This document shows positions 53,001 through 61,700 of a stretch of 64,000 nt of DNA, piece by piece. The notes beneath the pieces are model-generated. The model made no database searches and was not told where the DNA came from. It saw only the letters and a program-made list of their open reading frames with translations. Every line of letters starts with the position of its first letter. Position 1 is the first letter of the stretch. Location of the stretch: NCBI GenBank assembly GCA_009767595.1, contig VSDK01015401.1:38255-102254 (forward strand). Reading direction: 5' to 3'. The position numbers and the translations under genes were made by a program. Origin of the DNA: Symbiodinium kawagutii. Lineage: Eukaryota; Sar; Dinophyceae; Suessiales; Symbiodiniaceae.

Positions 53001-56000
53001 GGAAGCGTTGAGTCTCTTGCAACTGATGCACGAACGTGGCCCTGAGCCGAATGCACCTTGGATCATTAGGGCCATTAGGGATGGGAAGAGAACAATTCAT
53101 GCAAGGTAGAGAACAAGAACTGGGTAGAGAAACATGGGTAGAGAAGACTAGGACTCGGTCGAGGGTGGTTATCAATGGACTGTGAACAACCATCATTCAT
53201 GATAAACTGTTTTTGCTGCAGAATGAACCACAATTAGCTATGCTTAGACATTGCTCGTTATTTTGGAGCATTATCAATAAAGCATTTTTCACCACCAGTA
53301 GCCAGTCTTGCCACGGTTCGGACAATCAAAACGCATTCGACTTCTGTTGAAGAGTAACCTGCCAAAGCCAAAGTGATGGTCAACTGCGCATGACTACCCG
53401 TGGAGCCGCGACACGTCGAAAAGATGGTTGGTTAAGTTTGGTTAATCACTTACCAAACAGAGGGGACTTACCCAAGACCGGTTGGTGGTTTGAAACATGT
53501 TTCTTCGTGTTTTTGTTTCCAATATATGGGATGGCTGGTTGATTGACAAGCATAAGTTTGGGATGGCTCAAAACTACCAAGCAACGTATGGTTCCGCACC
53601 AGAGCATTGTGGCAACTGGAATGGTGCCAACTTCATAACAGTGAGCTAAACTTGTTGTGTTCTTGCTAGATGTTTGGAGTGATTCGAAGCGACCAGCAAG
53701 GCTCCACACTCTGAGAACCATTTGGGAAAGTGGCGGCTTTGAATTGTCCAGTATGGCATGAGATGTTTCAAAGACGCAAATCAAACATATTGATTATTGA
53801 TGCGATTTTTTTGGTGTGACATGCCCATGTCTTACTCATTGGTTGGCGGTTGACAAGCCACCAAGATCCAAGTTGACTCAGCTCCATTAATCGCCAATTA
53901 GAGCCTCCAATCTTCGTCGTTCAAACCAATCAAACCTATTGTCCAATCCGGAAATGATGACCACTGGAAACTGCTTGTTTGAAAGTTGGCCTTAATGCAC
54001 ACACACACACAAATTGCGAGACCAGAAAAACAGACCAATTTTGCTGTATCCCGAAGTCCAAAAGTGTGGATTTCTTGGATGGATGAGCCTAGCCACCTTT
54101 GACCTTGCTGTTCAAAGGACTGTTGCCATTCTACCTTGGCCTTCAACAAAGTTCGGTTTCTTATGACCATTGGCTTCCCATTTTACACCTTGCGATACTC
54201 AGTGTTGCAGGTGATGATTTCTAGCCATCGTACCACAAGGCAGTAGGACTCAGTCGGTGTATTTCCGTCTCTTTCCTTCAATTTCTTGTTGCTTGAGCAG
54301 TACATCATCAAGGAAAAATCTTCAGCCACGGCACCAGGGCCAGCATCTCCTGCATCTCCTTACGCCCACGACCTGCCACCGTGGTTTCCATGGCGGTGCC
54401 CATGGCTGGATCTCAGGTGATTTGTTGCAACGCGGTGCTGAACGCCTTGGCGAAAGCTGCTCAGTGGTCCAAAGCTTTGGCCCAGTTGCAGCGCATGGAC
54501 AAAAGCAACGCCACTACGGTGCCGCGGCAGGAGCACGGAAGGTCGCTAAGGAACCACCGGGGAACCACCCGGGAACCACCGAGGAACCATTTGGGAATCA
54601 CTGGGGGCATCCTTCTTGACTATCGATTACCGTCATGGATGACCATTGTAATCGTGAAGCATCAGAAACCAGTAGGTTATCCATGAACAGATAAGTTACA
54701 AACATTGAACTACGCATCACTTAGTTTGCTGCAGTGGCATATTTAAGTTGAAGCGACAGAAAACCATAAATCTTGTTTCGACCCCTGGCAAAAGCGCGTC
54801 AGCAGAAACCAATAGTTTGGCCGCGTGATTTGTTTGCAGGAAGTATTGTATTCTAGTGATTCAAGAGCAACAGCAACAGGTGGATGTATGCTATGAAGAC
54901 TCATGCATAGGAGATGTGAGGGTGTAATCATCTGTGAACAGGGTGTACCACAAAAATGGATGGTTTAGCCTCAATATCACACCATGCATTAATCTGATTT
55001 TATCACAAATTCGATCACGACTATCCGTACCAGTAGACTGGAGGACTTCAAAAAGAATGTTTCAGGATTTTTGTTGGTTGCTGTTAGCTTGGTAAGGTGT
55101 GATTAGTTTTTTATGTTGATTTCATTGTGTTTGGAGTTAGTTCAGAGTCCCCAGTGATTCACGCAATTAATTTTGGTATTACCTGGCCGCATTTGTTTCT
55201 TCCTGAGATCAGATCTTGTTTCGTTATGCCTTGGTCCAAGTTGGAACCACTCGCCACTGCTCCAGAGCCACGCACAACTTCCCATGGGTGGTGCAATGGG
55301 AAGGCAGTTATGTGTTGTTCAGGGCAGATTATTTTATCATTGAAAATCCCGGAGAAACAATGGGATGCCAGATCGCTATTTTGTAGATATGTGCATGTAA
55401 TACAGCCATGTGCACATTTAGTTTTGCATAAACAAGCATCTGTTGTACATATACATTGCGCAATGTTGTACGATATTCCATACTCAATATACATAGATAT
55501 GCATTTCAACAATAGACATTAACGATGTATTAAACATCCAACAGACCTTTTAACAATACAGTCCCACTTGCTTTTGGGAAGAGTTTCACTATGGGATCGC
55601 CTTACATATAAACTAAGTCATTGATAGTCATTGTACATGTTCAAGGCGTGTTCCCACGCCTCAGGGTGTTCCGAGGTAATTAGCTTCAACAGTGTCCTGA
55701 GTGCCTTGCGCCAGTCCTGGTCTCGGTGTCTCACCCTGCTGCGGCACATGCAGGCGCAGGGCGCACCCGGGGTAGCCATGTGTCGTACCCTTAGAAGCCC
55801 AACTTCGAAGATATTTTTGGGGTGGTTGATATCCTGGATCTAAGATTTTTGGGGTGGTTGATTACCTGGATATCCTGATATCCTTGGCTTATACCTATTT
55901 ATAGCCGGCAAGCAGAAATATGACTAACACTTCGGATGGGTACAACCAAGTTTTATCTCGGGGTTGTGCTTGGCATCCAACCCTCAGTGCTATGCTTGGC

Positions 56001-59000
56001 ATCAACTCCAACCCAAGACGTGCAGGACATGTCCGTCGCCAACGAAGCGTCCTACAATACCTGCATTGTACCGCGGCCAGTTCAGCGCCACAACAGGTGC
56101 TTCTACGGCTAGTGAACGGTAAACCCACAGGAACATTTTCCTTCAATGATTGCTGGGGACTTGATGGATTGATGGTTTCTTGTTGGTGAATTGCTGGTCC
56201 ATTATTTTTTGAACAGTGACGGAATTGGTCGTTGGTTAATTACTGTTTTTCCCATCAAATTAACCCACATCAAATCATCAGTATTGCAAATGCCAATTAC
56301 TGGCTTGATCATCTAATTATGAATCATGAACCATTATCAGTCATCATTCATTAGTCAGTTCTTTCATCAATTCCCATGAGGTGGGCTTTGTTCATGGCGC
56401 AGATCATTGTTCACGTCTAAGACTTTCAGCTACTGCACACGCCTCCAGAAACCTTGGCGTTCCCATGGCGAGTCCGGAGGAACTTCCCCACCAGATCCAG
56501 CTCCCAACAGCTGGTGACCGCAACAAAAAATGATGGTTCTGGGAAGGTCATTGGAGCTCCCCACCTTTGGTCCAGGACCCAAATCTGGTGATTCCCTGTG
56601 CCTAGAGGTGCACCACACCGGGTGAATCAAGCATCGGCGTTGTAGCGGAGATTCATCGGCGTGGTTGTATTTGACACCATGTTACATGGGACTTGAGAAC
56701 ATTTGGATCTTCATTACGATCGCGATGCCAAAAGAATGGCAATAGTCATAGTATTCACAAAGCTTCATGAACAAAACAACACAGTAACCGTTAAAACAAT
56801 AGCGACCAAACGTGTTTTGACAAAACAAGTCAAGATACTCATCATTTGATCATCACGTCGATGTGTGAAGAATCCGGACATCAACCAGCACTCACCGGTT
56901 GCTTAGGCATCTTTGGGTGGAGCCTTGCAGTGGCGTCAAGCCTTACAAATCTTTCAAGGCGGTTGTGCTGGCGATGAAGCATGGTGCTGGCTGATCAATG
57001 GTGGTTATAACCGGTGATTAAGTTAACAATAACCAATGATTGGCGGTTACAATCAATATATCGCTGAGGTGTGGTGACTACTGTTCAAGTAGAGGTTCAT
57101 AATGGTTGAACAATAGATGATAATTATCATTGTCGCTTTGGGAAGGTTTTGATGGATAGCCAATGCTGGATAGCCACAGAGATTTGTCAAGAGCAATTAT
57201 GATGTTTGTTTGTGTGAATGGTTAATTAGTTGTTTTTTTAATGACCCTGCTATTCTACAATAGCCATTAGCGATGGTATGTTATTATATTGTTTGCATCA
57301 TTCTAGTTGATTTTAGTGGGAAGCAAACGATTTGTATGGCTGTGACTGTCATTGGTCGTTACGTTATTATAGTACGTTATAATTGAACATGTGATATTGA
57401 GTCAACCAATTGGTTCACAGGAAGTACCAGAAAACCACCGATAATTTTGGGTAGACATTTTGGCCACCCTTCTAGATATTTTCTTGTAAGCAAGTCCCAT
57501 GACTGAGTCTGGTTCAGATATCGATCAACCAATAAAAGTGATAGCTACTTTTCAGTTAACCATCATCATCATCGTCGTCGTCGTCGTCATCATCATCCTC
57601 ATCTTCATCCTCATCCTCATCCTCATCCTCATCACCATCATCAAACCATTAGTAACTACATAACCATCGCAACTCTTAACCATGATCATTCACCACTATG
57701 ACCAGCCATCATAGCTCTTCGTAGCTCCACCGGTTCATCCAAGCATCACCACTCCCCCAGCGCTCCCCCAGGCACTCCCGGTGCTGAAGCTGCCTTACTG
57801 GGCACGGTGGCAACAGCTGCTGCCTGGCAACAAGCCCTGCAACTGCTGGGAGGTGCAGCTGGTGTGAGGCCAAGTCGTGAGGTGGCTAACGGTCGGGGAT
57901 AACCACCAACAGTAACGGGGAAAACAATGGTTAATGGTGGGGGAACCAGGGTTACAGGGTGACCCATAGCCAGGTGGTTTCTGGTGACCTGGATGGTAAG
58001 GTGAATATTTGGCAATCCATCATAGTGAAATGGATTAGAGACCTGGCAAGTCCTCATAGTGACAACATGACAATCCCTGCGTTTGGTCAGAGTAAGTTGG
58101 ACTGCTGACTCCGGCCTTCTGGATGGTTTCGGCGCACCGCAACCGCCTCAGGTGTCAAGTCTCCGGACACCCTGTGCTACAACGCGGCGATGCGTGTAAC
58201 CTGCTTTGAACCCGGCCGTTCCTACAGGCAGTTTTCGTGCATCCCAAAATGGCCCAAGCAGAGTCCTCACCACCTACCAGCAGCCATCAGCAGTAATCAT
58301 CGGCCACCAGTGATCAGGTTATCCGAAATTCGCCTATGGTGACGGGATAGGTGGCTGCACCTCATGTTGCAGGGAGATCCAGAATCCCCTGGCTGATTAG
58401 GGTTGGCTGGTCCTGCGCAAGGGTGGGGGTACTCACTGACTCACTAGGAAGTTGTGTGTGTGTTTCTATTGTGGTGCACCAGAAGCTGCTACCTGTTGAC
58501 AGTTATTTTTGAGCATGTTGAAGTTCATTGAGATTGGACACTAGCAACTTCGGGGTACCACCATGGCTATATGCACGAACCCCTAAGGCTATTGGATGCC
58601 ATCGGTGAACATGTTTGCGATGTGCGCACCATGAAGTATCCATAGCCATGAGCAGTCATCAATTCAAGCAACATATAGCAAAACAAATCGCTTAATATTC
58701 AGTCGAATCATGATTGTAATCGCAACAATTGCTGAACATCATGAACAGTCATCAACATTTTTTGGCTATCACATGTCATTGACTTTTCCCGTGAGTTTTC
58801 CCATGAAGTTCCCCTCGGATCAGAGTCTTTATGATTGAGGCCTGTGAACGCGCACATGAGTGGCAGAGGGCATTGCTGATCTTCCAGCAGGTGGAGGCGG
58901 GCTGGTCATTCACCAGTTGGATGAATCCAGTGGTATGTAACAATCATACTGCGTTTCTAGTTGGCAGACATGTGCAGACATTATGTTTGTGAAATGTCAT

Positions 59001-60117
59001 TTGTTTGTTTCAGAAGTGTTTGAATGTCATTGGTTCTAGATCACATGTTGTTTGCATGTTGGCTTTGCATATGTTTACATATGTAAACAGATGTTTTCAA
59101 CTGGGTTCATGTTGCCTTTGGAACCCTTGTCTCAAATGATTTCCATCTGCTCAGTGCTGCCCAGGGACACCATGTGACACCGCCACCGGGGGCCCCGGGG
59201 CCCACGTCCCTGGAAGGCCAAGAACCGCAGCAGCGCCAGCTTTTGCAGCGCGTGCACGGCCCTGTCGCGGGCAGAGCGCTGGGAAGAAGCCGTGCAGCTC
59301 ATGTCCCTTGGGCGAACGCGGTGGGGAACCCGATGCGGCGAAGGGACATGGGATCAATGGTATAGCCTGACTAGATGGAAATGTGCGGGATATTCTTGGA
59401 TGTGATTGTGTAGGATTTCATTGATATTGGTTGATTAGTTGCCGTTCGATGATCCCTGGGATTATCAAGTTATTTGTGTTCGATATGTGTACCAAGATTC
59501 AAGTTTTGTCTAGAAGAGCCCGATGGTTTTTTGACCAATGATTCTGCTAGTGTGCGTAGTGGCTGTCATACACAAGTAGGTTTTTGACCAATGATGGGAG
59601 GACCTGGTAGGCAATCAGTGTACTCTTTTATACTTTTTTTATTTCCTCATCAACTATCCTCCATTCTACATTCCTAATGAAGCCTTGAACTGAACAGGAC
59701 AAAAGATCCAGTTTGTTCTTCAGTAAAAGACGTCCCAGAAGGTCTGTGTTCACCAGCATTCGCTATGTTGCGTCCCTGGCATAGGGAAACCTGATTGGTG
59801 GTTTTAATCATTGTTTGTTTTCCCAATCGCAATGATTAAAAGTTGATTCCCTAATGATTAAGAAATAGAACAAATTGATTAATCATTGTTAACCATTGTT
59901 AATCAATGATTGTTAATCATTGTTTGTTTCCCAATGATTAAGAAATAGTTGAAACATGTTGAAACGACCAGGAACCACTGGGAAGCTCTGCTGCGCTTCC
60001 AGGCGCCTTGCCCGCGCTCGAAACTTGGCCTCGCGCCCCGTGCTGGGCGCAGCCATCTTTGGCGCTGCCAGGGGCATGGCCTGGGAGGTGCCCTCCAAGG
60101 AGATCTGCCAAGGGATG
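43952..60117 (+). CDS. PPR protein gene, 18 chained microexons
   Basis: Joined exons: 43952?-44033, 44146-44214, 46425-46469, 47178-47226, 47973-48025, 48654-48718, 51314-51378, 52068-52148, 52998-53105, 54326-54518, 55676-55771, 56026-56067, 56907-57000, 57772-57881, 58160-58195, 58840-58932, 59223-59320, 60003-60117. All phases agree; introns are GT-AG except three GC-AG. The product repeats a helix-turn-helix with ACxxGxxWxxALxLL; W-to-W spacing is exactly 35 in two consecutive units (RWEI to VWPV to QWQR) and 32-43 elsewhere, so some of the later sites may be misplaced. PPR proteins bind organellar RNA through such arrays. The 5' end and stop codon are not assigned; no targeting peptide is visible. 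Introns hold copies of elements A-D. Confidence 0.75.
44146..44214 (+). CDS. PPR gene exon 2 of chain
   Basis: After 'gaaacag', LALLMHRLAGFGMEPDGATC: a PPR second helix followed by the typical Gly-x-x-Pro-Asp turn. A GC donor at 44215 joins in phase 1; a GTAGGC donor at 44211 is the alternative. Confidence 0.6.
   Translation, partial: AWPCSCTDWQDLGWNLTGQHAL
44265..44447 (+). CDS. ORF in a PPR intron, doubtful
   Basis: MSDIGHLGLLPVEYFRRRVD... 60 codons. It looks protein-like but lies within the 44215-46424 intron and ends in the 16-bp direct repeat. Confidence 0.15.
   Translation: MSDIGHLGLLPVEYFRRRVDGRRPPLLVAVQSSLARTVLRRTAYAVRAPRRSRPSYALCK
44430..44445 (+). repeat. 16-bp direct repeat, right copy
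   Basis: Identical to 42280-42295; a possible target-site duplication of the retroposed sequence. Confidence 0.9.
45308..45976 (+). CDS. Protein-like ORFs within a PPR intron
   Basis: Three stretches (45308-45426, 45473-45641, 45719-45976) read like protein, for example STYSPAVLPWQKRVLQAAAT, with an acceptor at 45472. They fall inside the 2.2-kb intron between PPR exons and their phases do not join, so they are probably not exons of this gene. Confidence 0.2.
46175..46298 (-). mobile_element. Element B copy
   Basis: TGTATGGGTCAGTTCACCCC ... TGCTTGACCCATAGCCATAT, reversed relative to 31425; GTACCCCTGGTTCCCCCATC inside. Confidence 0.85.
46425..46469 (+). CDS. PPR gene exon 3 of chain
   Basis: After 'ttgttgccag', AAALNATLNACQKE: a PPR first helix. 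It ends G|GCACCA, a GC donor in phase 1. Confidence 0.65.
46515..46622 (+). mobile_element. Element D copy
   Basis: TCAACTGGTTGGTGGTTTTA ... GGGGTTGAAACCCCCAACTA, 45 bp after a PPR exon. Confidence 0.8.
46651..46759 (+). mobile_element. Element A copy
   Basis: CGGGTGTTTCTCAAGCCATA ... CCCTATTTTGAGAAACCACC, in the same intron as the preceding element D. Confidence 0.85.
47178..47226 (+). CDS. PPR gene exon 4 of chain
   Basis: After 'tgccggtgag', RWEICLSLLNSALERR: a PPR second helix with Trp at the canonical position. It ends CG|GTAGGG, phase 2. Confidence 0.65.
47973..48025 (+). CDS. PPR gene exon 5 of chain
   Basis: After 'gcgcaccaag', SFVDVVSFNSAIHACQE: a textbook PPR first helix. It ends GAA G|GTGGGG, phase 1. 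Confidence 0.75.
48654..48718 (+). CDS. PPR gene exon 6 of chain
   Basis: After 'gaccaatag', AVWPVALQLLQMLQESAIDA-S completes the previous repeat with 35 residues between tryptophans. It ends AGC|GTGACT, phase 0. Confidence 0.75.
48815..48867 (+). mobile_element. Partial element A
   Basis: AATAGTAAATGGTCTATTTT, GGGAGTCCCCCAGCTATTG and AGAAACAGCCAC. Confidence 0.6.
48940..49380. repeat. Two TTACTAATATTTAC AT-rich arrays
   Basis: Degenerate ACTAATATTT units at 48960-49145 and 49327-49375, each preceded by a GACCCC(T)(C)AAAATATTTAC junction, suggesting two copies of one repeat. Confidence 0.8.
49557..49660 (+). mobile_element. Element A, near consensus
   Basis: TGGTGGTTTCTCAGAATAGG ... CCCCTGTTTTGAGAAACACC with GGACCCCCC and GGGGGTACCCC inside the terminal repeats. 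Confidence 0.9.
49699..49809 (+). mobile_element. Element A copy
   Basis: TGGAGGTTTCTCAAAACAAG ... CTCCTATTTTGGGAACCACC, 40 bp after the previous copy. Confidence 0.88.
49812..49945. repeat. TA/TACATA microsatellite
   Basis: TATATA and ATACATA runs immediately after an element A. Confidence 0.9.
50108..50215 (+). mobile_element. Element C copy
   Basis: GACTGGCTGGTGGTTGGGAG, CCAGGGGTATCCCTATAG, CCCTTTGAGGGG, GGAGCTACCAGGAGTGCCC and the AAAGGGTAG end. Confidence 0.8.
50216..50296 (+). CDS. Low-confidence ORF after element C
   Basis: MMELNRKIHDGQPAVQHLPE-FQAPVG to TAG, starting right after the TAG end of element C. It lies in the PPR intron 48719-51313, so probably not an exon of that gene. 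Confidence 0.2.
   Translation: MMELNRKIHDGQPAVQHLPEFQAPVG
50621..50750 (+). CDS. Gln/His-rich open frame, doubtful
   Basis: After 'gcttgtttttcag', EKEADDATQQEQQQQRQHCH... to TAA. It is a CAA/CAG-type low-complexity tract inside a PPR intron. Confidence 0.15.
50828..51002 (+). mobile_element. Left inverted arm with element B (50883-51002)
   Basis: TTGGCAGTTGGCTGAGTGGA, GCTGCTGAACAG and then element B. The whole arm is repeated in reverse complement at 51806-51985. Confidence 0.9.
51314..51378 (+). CDS. PPR gene exon 7 of chain
   Basis: After 'gaccgctgag', DATWSSCIAVCGAKAQWQRS then L: a canonical PPR first helix, again with 35 residues to the previous Trp. The best phase-2 end is a GC donor (CTGTC|GCTAGC). 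It sits between two inverted element B arms. Confidence 0.7.
51766..51790 (+). repeat. 25-bp direct repeat, copy 1
   Basis: AATGATTGATCCCTGACTAT plus AGTGAT; identical at 51991-52015, bracketing the right inverted arm. Confidence 0.9.
51806..51985 (-). mobile_element. Right inverted arm with element B (51806-51921)
   Basis: Reverse complement of 50828-51002 with few differences: GGTTCCCTCATCATTAACCA..., GGCCCATAGCCATTTAAA, then CAGCAGCTCCACTCAGCCAA. Confidence 0.9.
51991..52015 (+). repeat. 25-bp direct repeat, copy 2
   Basis: Second copy of the 25-bp repeat flanking the right arm. Confidence 0.9.
52068..52148 (+). CDS. PPR gene exon 8 of chain
   Basis: After 'ctggcgcag', FLLHSGAALGPVSSGAALAA then CAQGEAW, the Trp codon being split by the intron (TG|GTGCGG). 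It continues helix two of one repeat and helix one of the next. Two other frames are open, but only this one joins both neighbours. Confidence 0.65.
52766..52950 (+). mobile_element. Element A, extended form
   Basis: Core 52766-52865 (CCTGAAAATAGGGGACCCCC ... GGCTTGAGAAACCACCAC) followed by GTTGGCATATCCTCTACTAT and ending near AGCACCCCTA. Confidence 0.8.
52998..53105 (+). CDS. PPR gene exon 9 of chain
   Basis: After 'tgatgctcag', one base completes the Trp, then EEALSLLQLMHERGPEPNAP and WIIRAIRDGKRTIHA. Ends GCA AG|GTAGAG, phase 2. A classic PPR second helix and Pro turn. Confidence 0.75.
53346..53425 (+). CDS. Low-confidence ORF in a PPR intron
   Basis: SDGQLRMTTRGAATRRK; not needed by the exon chain. 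Confidence 0.15.
53477..53586 (+). mobile_element. Element D copy
   Basis: ACCGGTTGGTGGTTTGAAAC ... GGATGGCTCAAAACTACCAA. Confidence 0.7.
54326..54518 (+). CDS. PPR gene exon 10 of chain
   Basis: After 'aaatcttcag', enters in phase 2 (ASISCISLRPRPATVVSMAV) and continues QVICCNAVLNALAKAAQWSK then ALAQLQRM, a full PPR unit. Ends ACG|GTGCCG, phase 0. An internal acceptor (ctcag|GTGATT at 54416) would give a shorter form. Confidence 0.7.
54540..54610 (+). repeat. GGGAACCACC 11-bp tandem repeat
   Basis: Five degenerate units of GGGGAACCACC just after a PPR exon. Confidence 0.85.
55127..55522 (+). CDS. 131-codon ORF in a PPR intron, doubtful
   Basis: Protein-like (WSKLEPLATAPEPRTTSHGW) but lies in the intron between two phase-0 PPR exons that join perfectly without it, and the minus strand is also open for 117 codons. 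Confidence 0.15.
   Translation: MFGVSSESPVIHAINFGITWPHLFLPEIRSCFVMPWSKLEPLATAPEPRTTSHGWCNGKAVMCCSGQIILSLKIPEKQWDARSLFCRYVHVIQPCAHLVLHKQASVVHIHCAMLYDIPYSIYIDMHFNNRH
55676..55771 (+). CDS. PPR gene exon 11 of chain
   Basis: After 'gtgttccgag', VISFNSVLSALRQSWSRCLT then LLRHMQAQGAPG: exactly 32 codons, phase 0 at both ends, GGG|GTAGCC donor. An exemplary PPR unit. Confidence 0.8.
56026..56067 (+). CDS. PPR gene exon 12 of chain
   Basis: After 'gacgtgcag', DMSVANEASYNTCI, a PPR first helix start. Ends ATT|GTACCG, phase 0. Confidence 0.7.
56430..56513 (+). CDS. Possible alternative exon
   Basis: Good acceptor ('gactttcag') and donor (CTG|GTGACC), and all three frames are open. It lies in a PPR intron; the chain is consistent without it. 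Confidence 0.2.
56907..57000 (+). CDS. PPR gene exon 13 of chain
   Basis: After 'ccggttgcttag', ASLGGALQWRQALQIFQGGC continues SYNTCI of the previous exon into a canonical repeat. Ends AATG|GTGGTT, phase 1. Confidence 0.75.
57562..57645. repeat. ATC/GTC and CATCCT triplet/hexamer repeat
   Basis: ATCATCATCGTCGTCGTCAT then CTCATCCTCATC units, at the 3' part of a PPR intron. Confidence 0.9.
57772..57881 (+). CDS. PPR gene exon 14 of chain
   Basis: After 'gctcccccag', TPGAEAALLGTVATAAAWQQ then ALQLLGGAAGVRPSRE. Ends GAG|GTGGCTAAC, phase 0; that donor is the first base of an element B copy. Confidence 0.75.
57882..57973 (+). mobile_element. Element B, starting at a splice donor
   Basis: GTGGCTAACGGTCGGGGATA corresponds to the ATGGCTATGGGTCA end. 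It ends GTGACCCATAGCC. It makes up the first third of a 278-bp intron. Confidence 0.75.
58160..58195 (+). CDS. PPR gene exon 15 of chain
   Basis: After 'ggtgtcaag', SPDTLCYNAAMR, 12 codons in phase 0, GTAACC donor. PPR first helix. Confidence 0.65.
58840..58932 (+). CDS. PPR gene exon 16 of chain
   Basis: After 'tatgattgag', ACERAHEWQRALLIFQQVEA then GWSFTSWMNPV, phase 0, GTG|GTATGT. Joins the previous exon to give YNAAMRACERAHEWQRALLI. Confidence 0.75.
59223..59320 (+). CDS. PPR gene exon 17 of chain
   Basis: After 'aaggccaag', NRSSASFCSACTALSRAERW then EEAVQLMSLGRT, ending ACG CG|GTGGGG, phase 2. The spacing to the previous Trp is 43, so the true acceptor may be slightly further in. Confidence 0.65.
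59783..59832 (+). mobile_element. Partial element D
   Basis: ACCTGATTGGTGGTTTTAAT and TTGTTTGTTTTCCCAA. Confidence 0.45.
60003..60117 (+). CDS. PPR gene exon 18 of chain
   Basis: After 'gctgcgcttccag', one base completes Arg, then LARARNLASRPVLGAAIFGA and ARGMAWEVPSKEICQGM, ending ATG|GTGCTT, phase 0. The next exon is not established. Confidence 0.65.
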
Positions 60118-60670
60118 GTGCTTAGGTGAAGGCTAGATGATGGTTTGATTGGATGAGTGATGGTTGGATGGTTGGTTGATAGATGTTGATAGTTGATAGT
60201 GATGCTTCGTTAGATGATTGTTAGATGGTCGGTTGATCGTGGTTGGTTGGTTAGTCGATGGTGGTTGGTTGGTTAGTCATTAGATGGGTAGTTGATGGTG
60301 GTTAGACGGTTTGTTGATGGTGGCTAGATTGTTAGTTGCTGATGGTTAGCTGATGCTTCGATGATGATGGTCAGCTGATAGTGAATTAGTGGTTTGTTGG
60401 TTGGTTCATTGATGTTTCAATGGTGAATGAGTGGTTAATGATGATTAAGTGATGGCTATAGCTGATGATTGATTAATGTTGTTGATCGTTAGCAATTGAC
60501 CAAGTCACGGCGCTTAGTTGATGCTTAATTTTGATTATTCATTGACGAGATCAGTAGTTCGTGGGTAGTTTTGTGGCTAATCGGTCGTCAGTCGATGGTC
60601 AATCGTAGCTAATTAGATGGTTGTTTGATGGTCTATGTGTGGTTAGCTGATGGTGGATTCATGGTTCTAT
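60118..60670 (+). repeat. TGGTTGGTTGATGG block
   Basis: About 550 bp of GATGGTTGG, GGTTGATAGT and TTGGTTGGTTAGTCGATGG words directly downstream of a PPR exon: the clearest downstream-polarity block. Confidence 0.85.
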
Positions 60671-60757
60671 TCAGTATCCAAGCTATGAAACGGGGAGCCA
60701 TTTGTAGCCAGGAGATTCCGAAATGATAGGGCAACGAGATCGAAAGGTAACAGGTAG

Positions 60758-60930
60758 ATGTCAGGGGTAGCACTACGTGGGGAGGGTATGAAAACCAACC
60801 CGCAGGGGCAGCTGGATTGGCTGGATGCACCCATCAACGGCGGTGGTTCAGCTCGCTGCTTTGTAGATTGCTGCCAGTTGAATGAAGCATTTGAAATTGT
60901 CACAAAGAATGGTCACAAAGAATGGATGAT
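60758..60930 (+). CDS. Candidate exon
   Basis: Frame GQLDWLDAPINGGGSARCFV then DCCQLNEAFEIVTKNG. The minus strand is also open. Could be the next exon of the PPR gene, but phase is unproven. Confidence 0.35.
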
Positions 60931-61245
60931 TGGGTGGCTGTTGGTTCCTGTGTACTCTCATCCCTTTGCCGTATCGAACATCAACCAATATTGTCCCTCT
61001 TATTGGCCGTCATGAATCAGCAATTGCTGACCATCAACCATCCAACAATCGCTTCGCTTTGAATTCAGTATTCACCACGGCTATCCACTGCTGTTAGGCA
61101 GCATAAAGCATGATCATCCATTATAGACGATACTGCACAACCGTGATCGACGTGTATTGGTCAATCAGCATCCCCTATCACCCTCCCCTATGGTTGTTCA
61201 CCATCCCCTATGGTTGGTCACCATCCTCCAGTGACCCTTATTAAG

Positions 61246-61350
61246 ATCATGACCACTCGACAGGTGGCGCTTGGCATTTTCTCGTCCATGCGGGAGGCTT
61301 TGCTAGAGTCTGGGCGCTCGGACCAGCTGGCTCAACGACGATGGGGATAG
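61246..61350 (+). CDS. Candidate C-terminal exon of the PPR gene
   Basis: After 'cttattaag', phase-0 frame IMTTRQVALGIFSSMREALL then ESGRSDQLAQRRWG and TAG at 61348. It joins exon 18 in phase and VALGIFSSM resembles a PPR helix, so it may be the gene's end. Confidence 0.4.
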   Translation: MMTTRQVALGIFSSMREALLESGRSDQLAQRRWG

Positions 61351-61700
61351 GTTCATGTGAACCAACCCGCAGCCTGGTAGTGAACCCATCCGGTCGTCAC
61401 TTGTGGGATGTGAACAGCAGGACCCACAGGTGCCTAGAAAAACCTACATGGATTGGCCCAGAGCCTTTTTTTCTTGACAATCAGTGTCGAAAAATGGTCA
61501 CATATGGTCACGATGACATCAAGACAAGGGGGGATTGTCCTCGATTTGTTCTACTTATTTCTACATTTATCTACATTTGTACAGTGCTGCATATACATAA
61601 AGGGGTTGGGTATGGTTTGATGCGCGATGATGACCATTTAGTATCATTTAGTACATTGTGGTACATTTTAGTACAGTAACGGTTGTGGGCTACGACCATC
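61351..61700. other. Unclear; open frame to 61679
   Basis: A frame stays open (VNPSGRHLWDVNSRTHRCLE, then TWIGPEPFFLDN), but part of it (GGTAGTGAACCCATCCGG) is shared with 18845, so it may be repeat. Confidence 0.25.
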
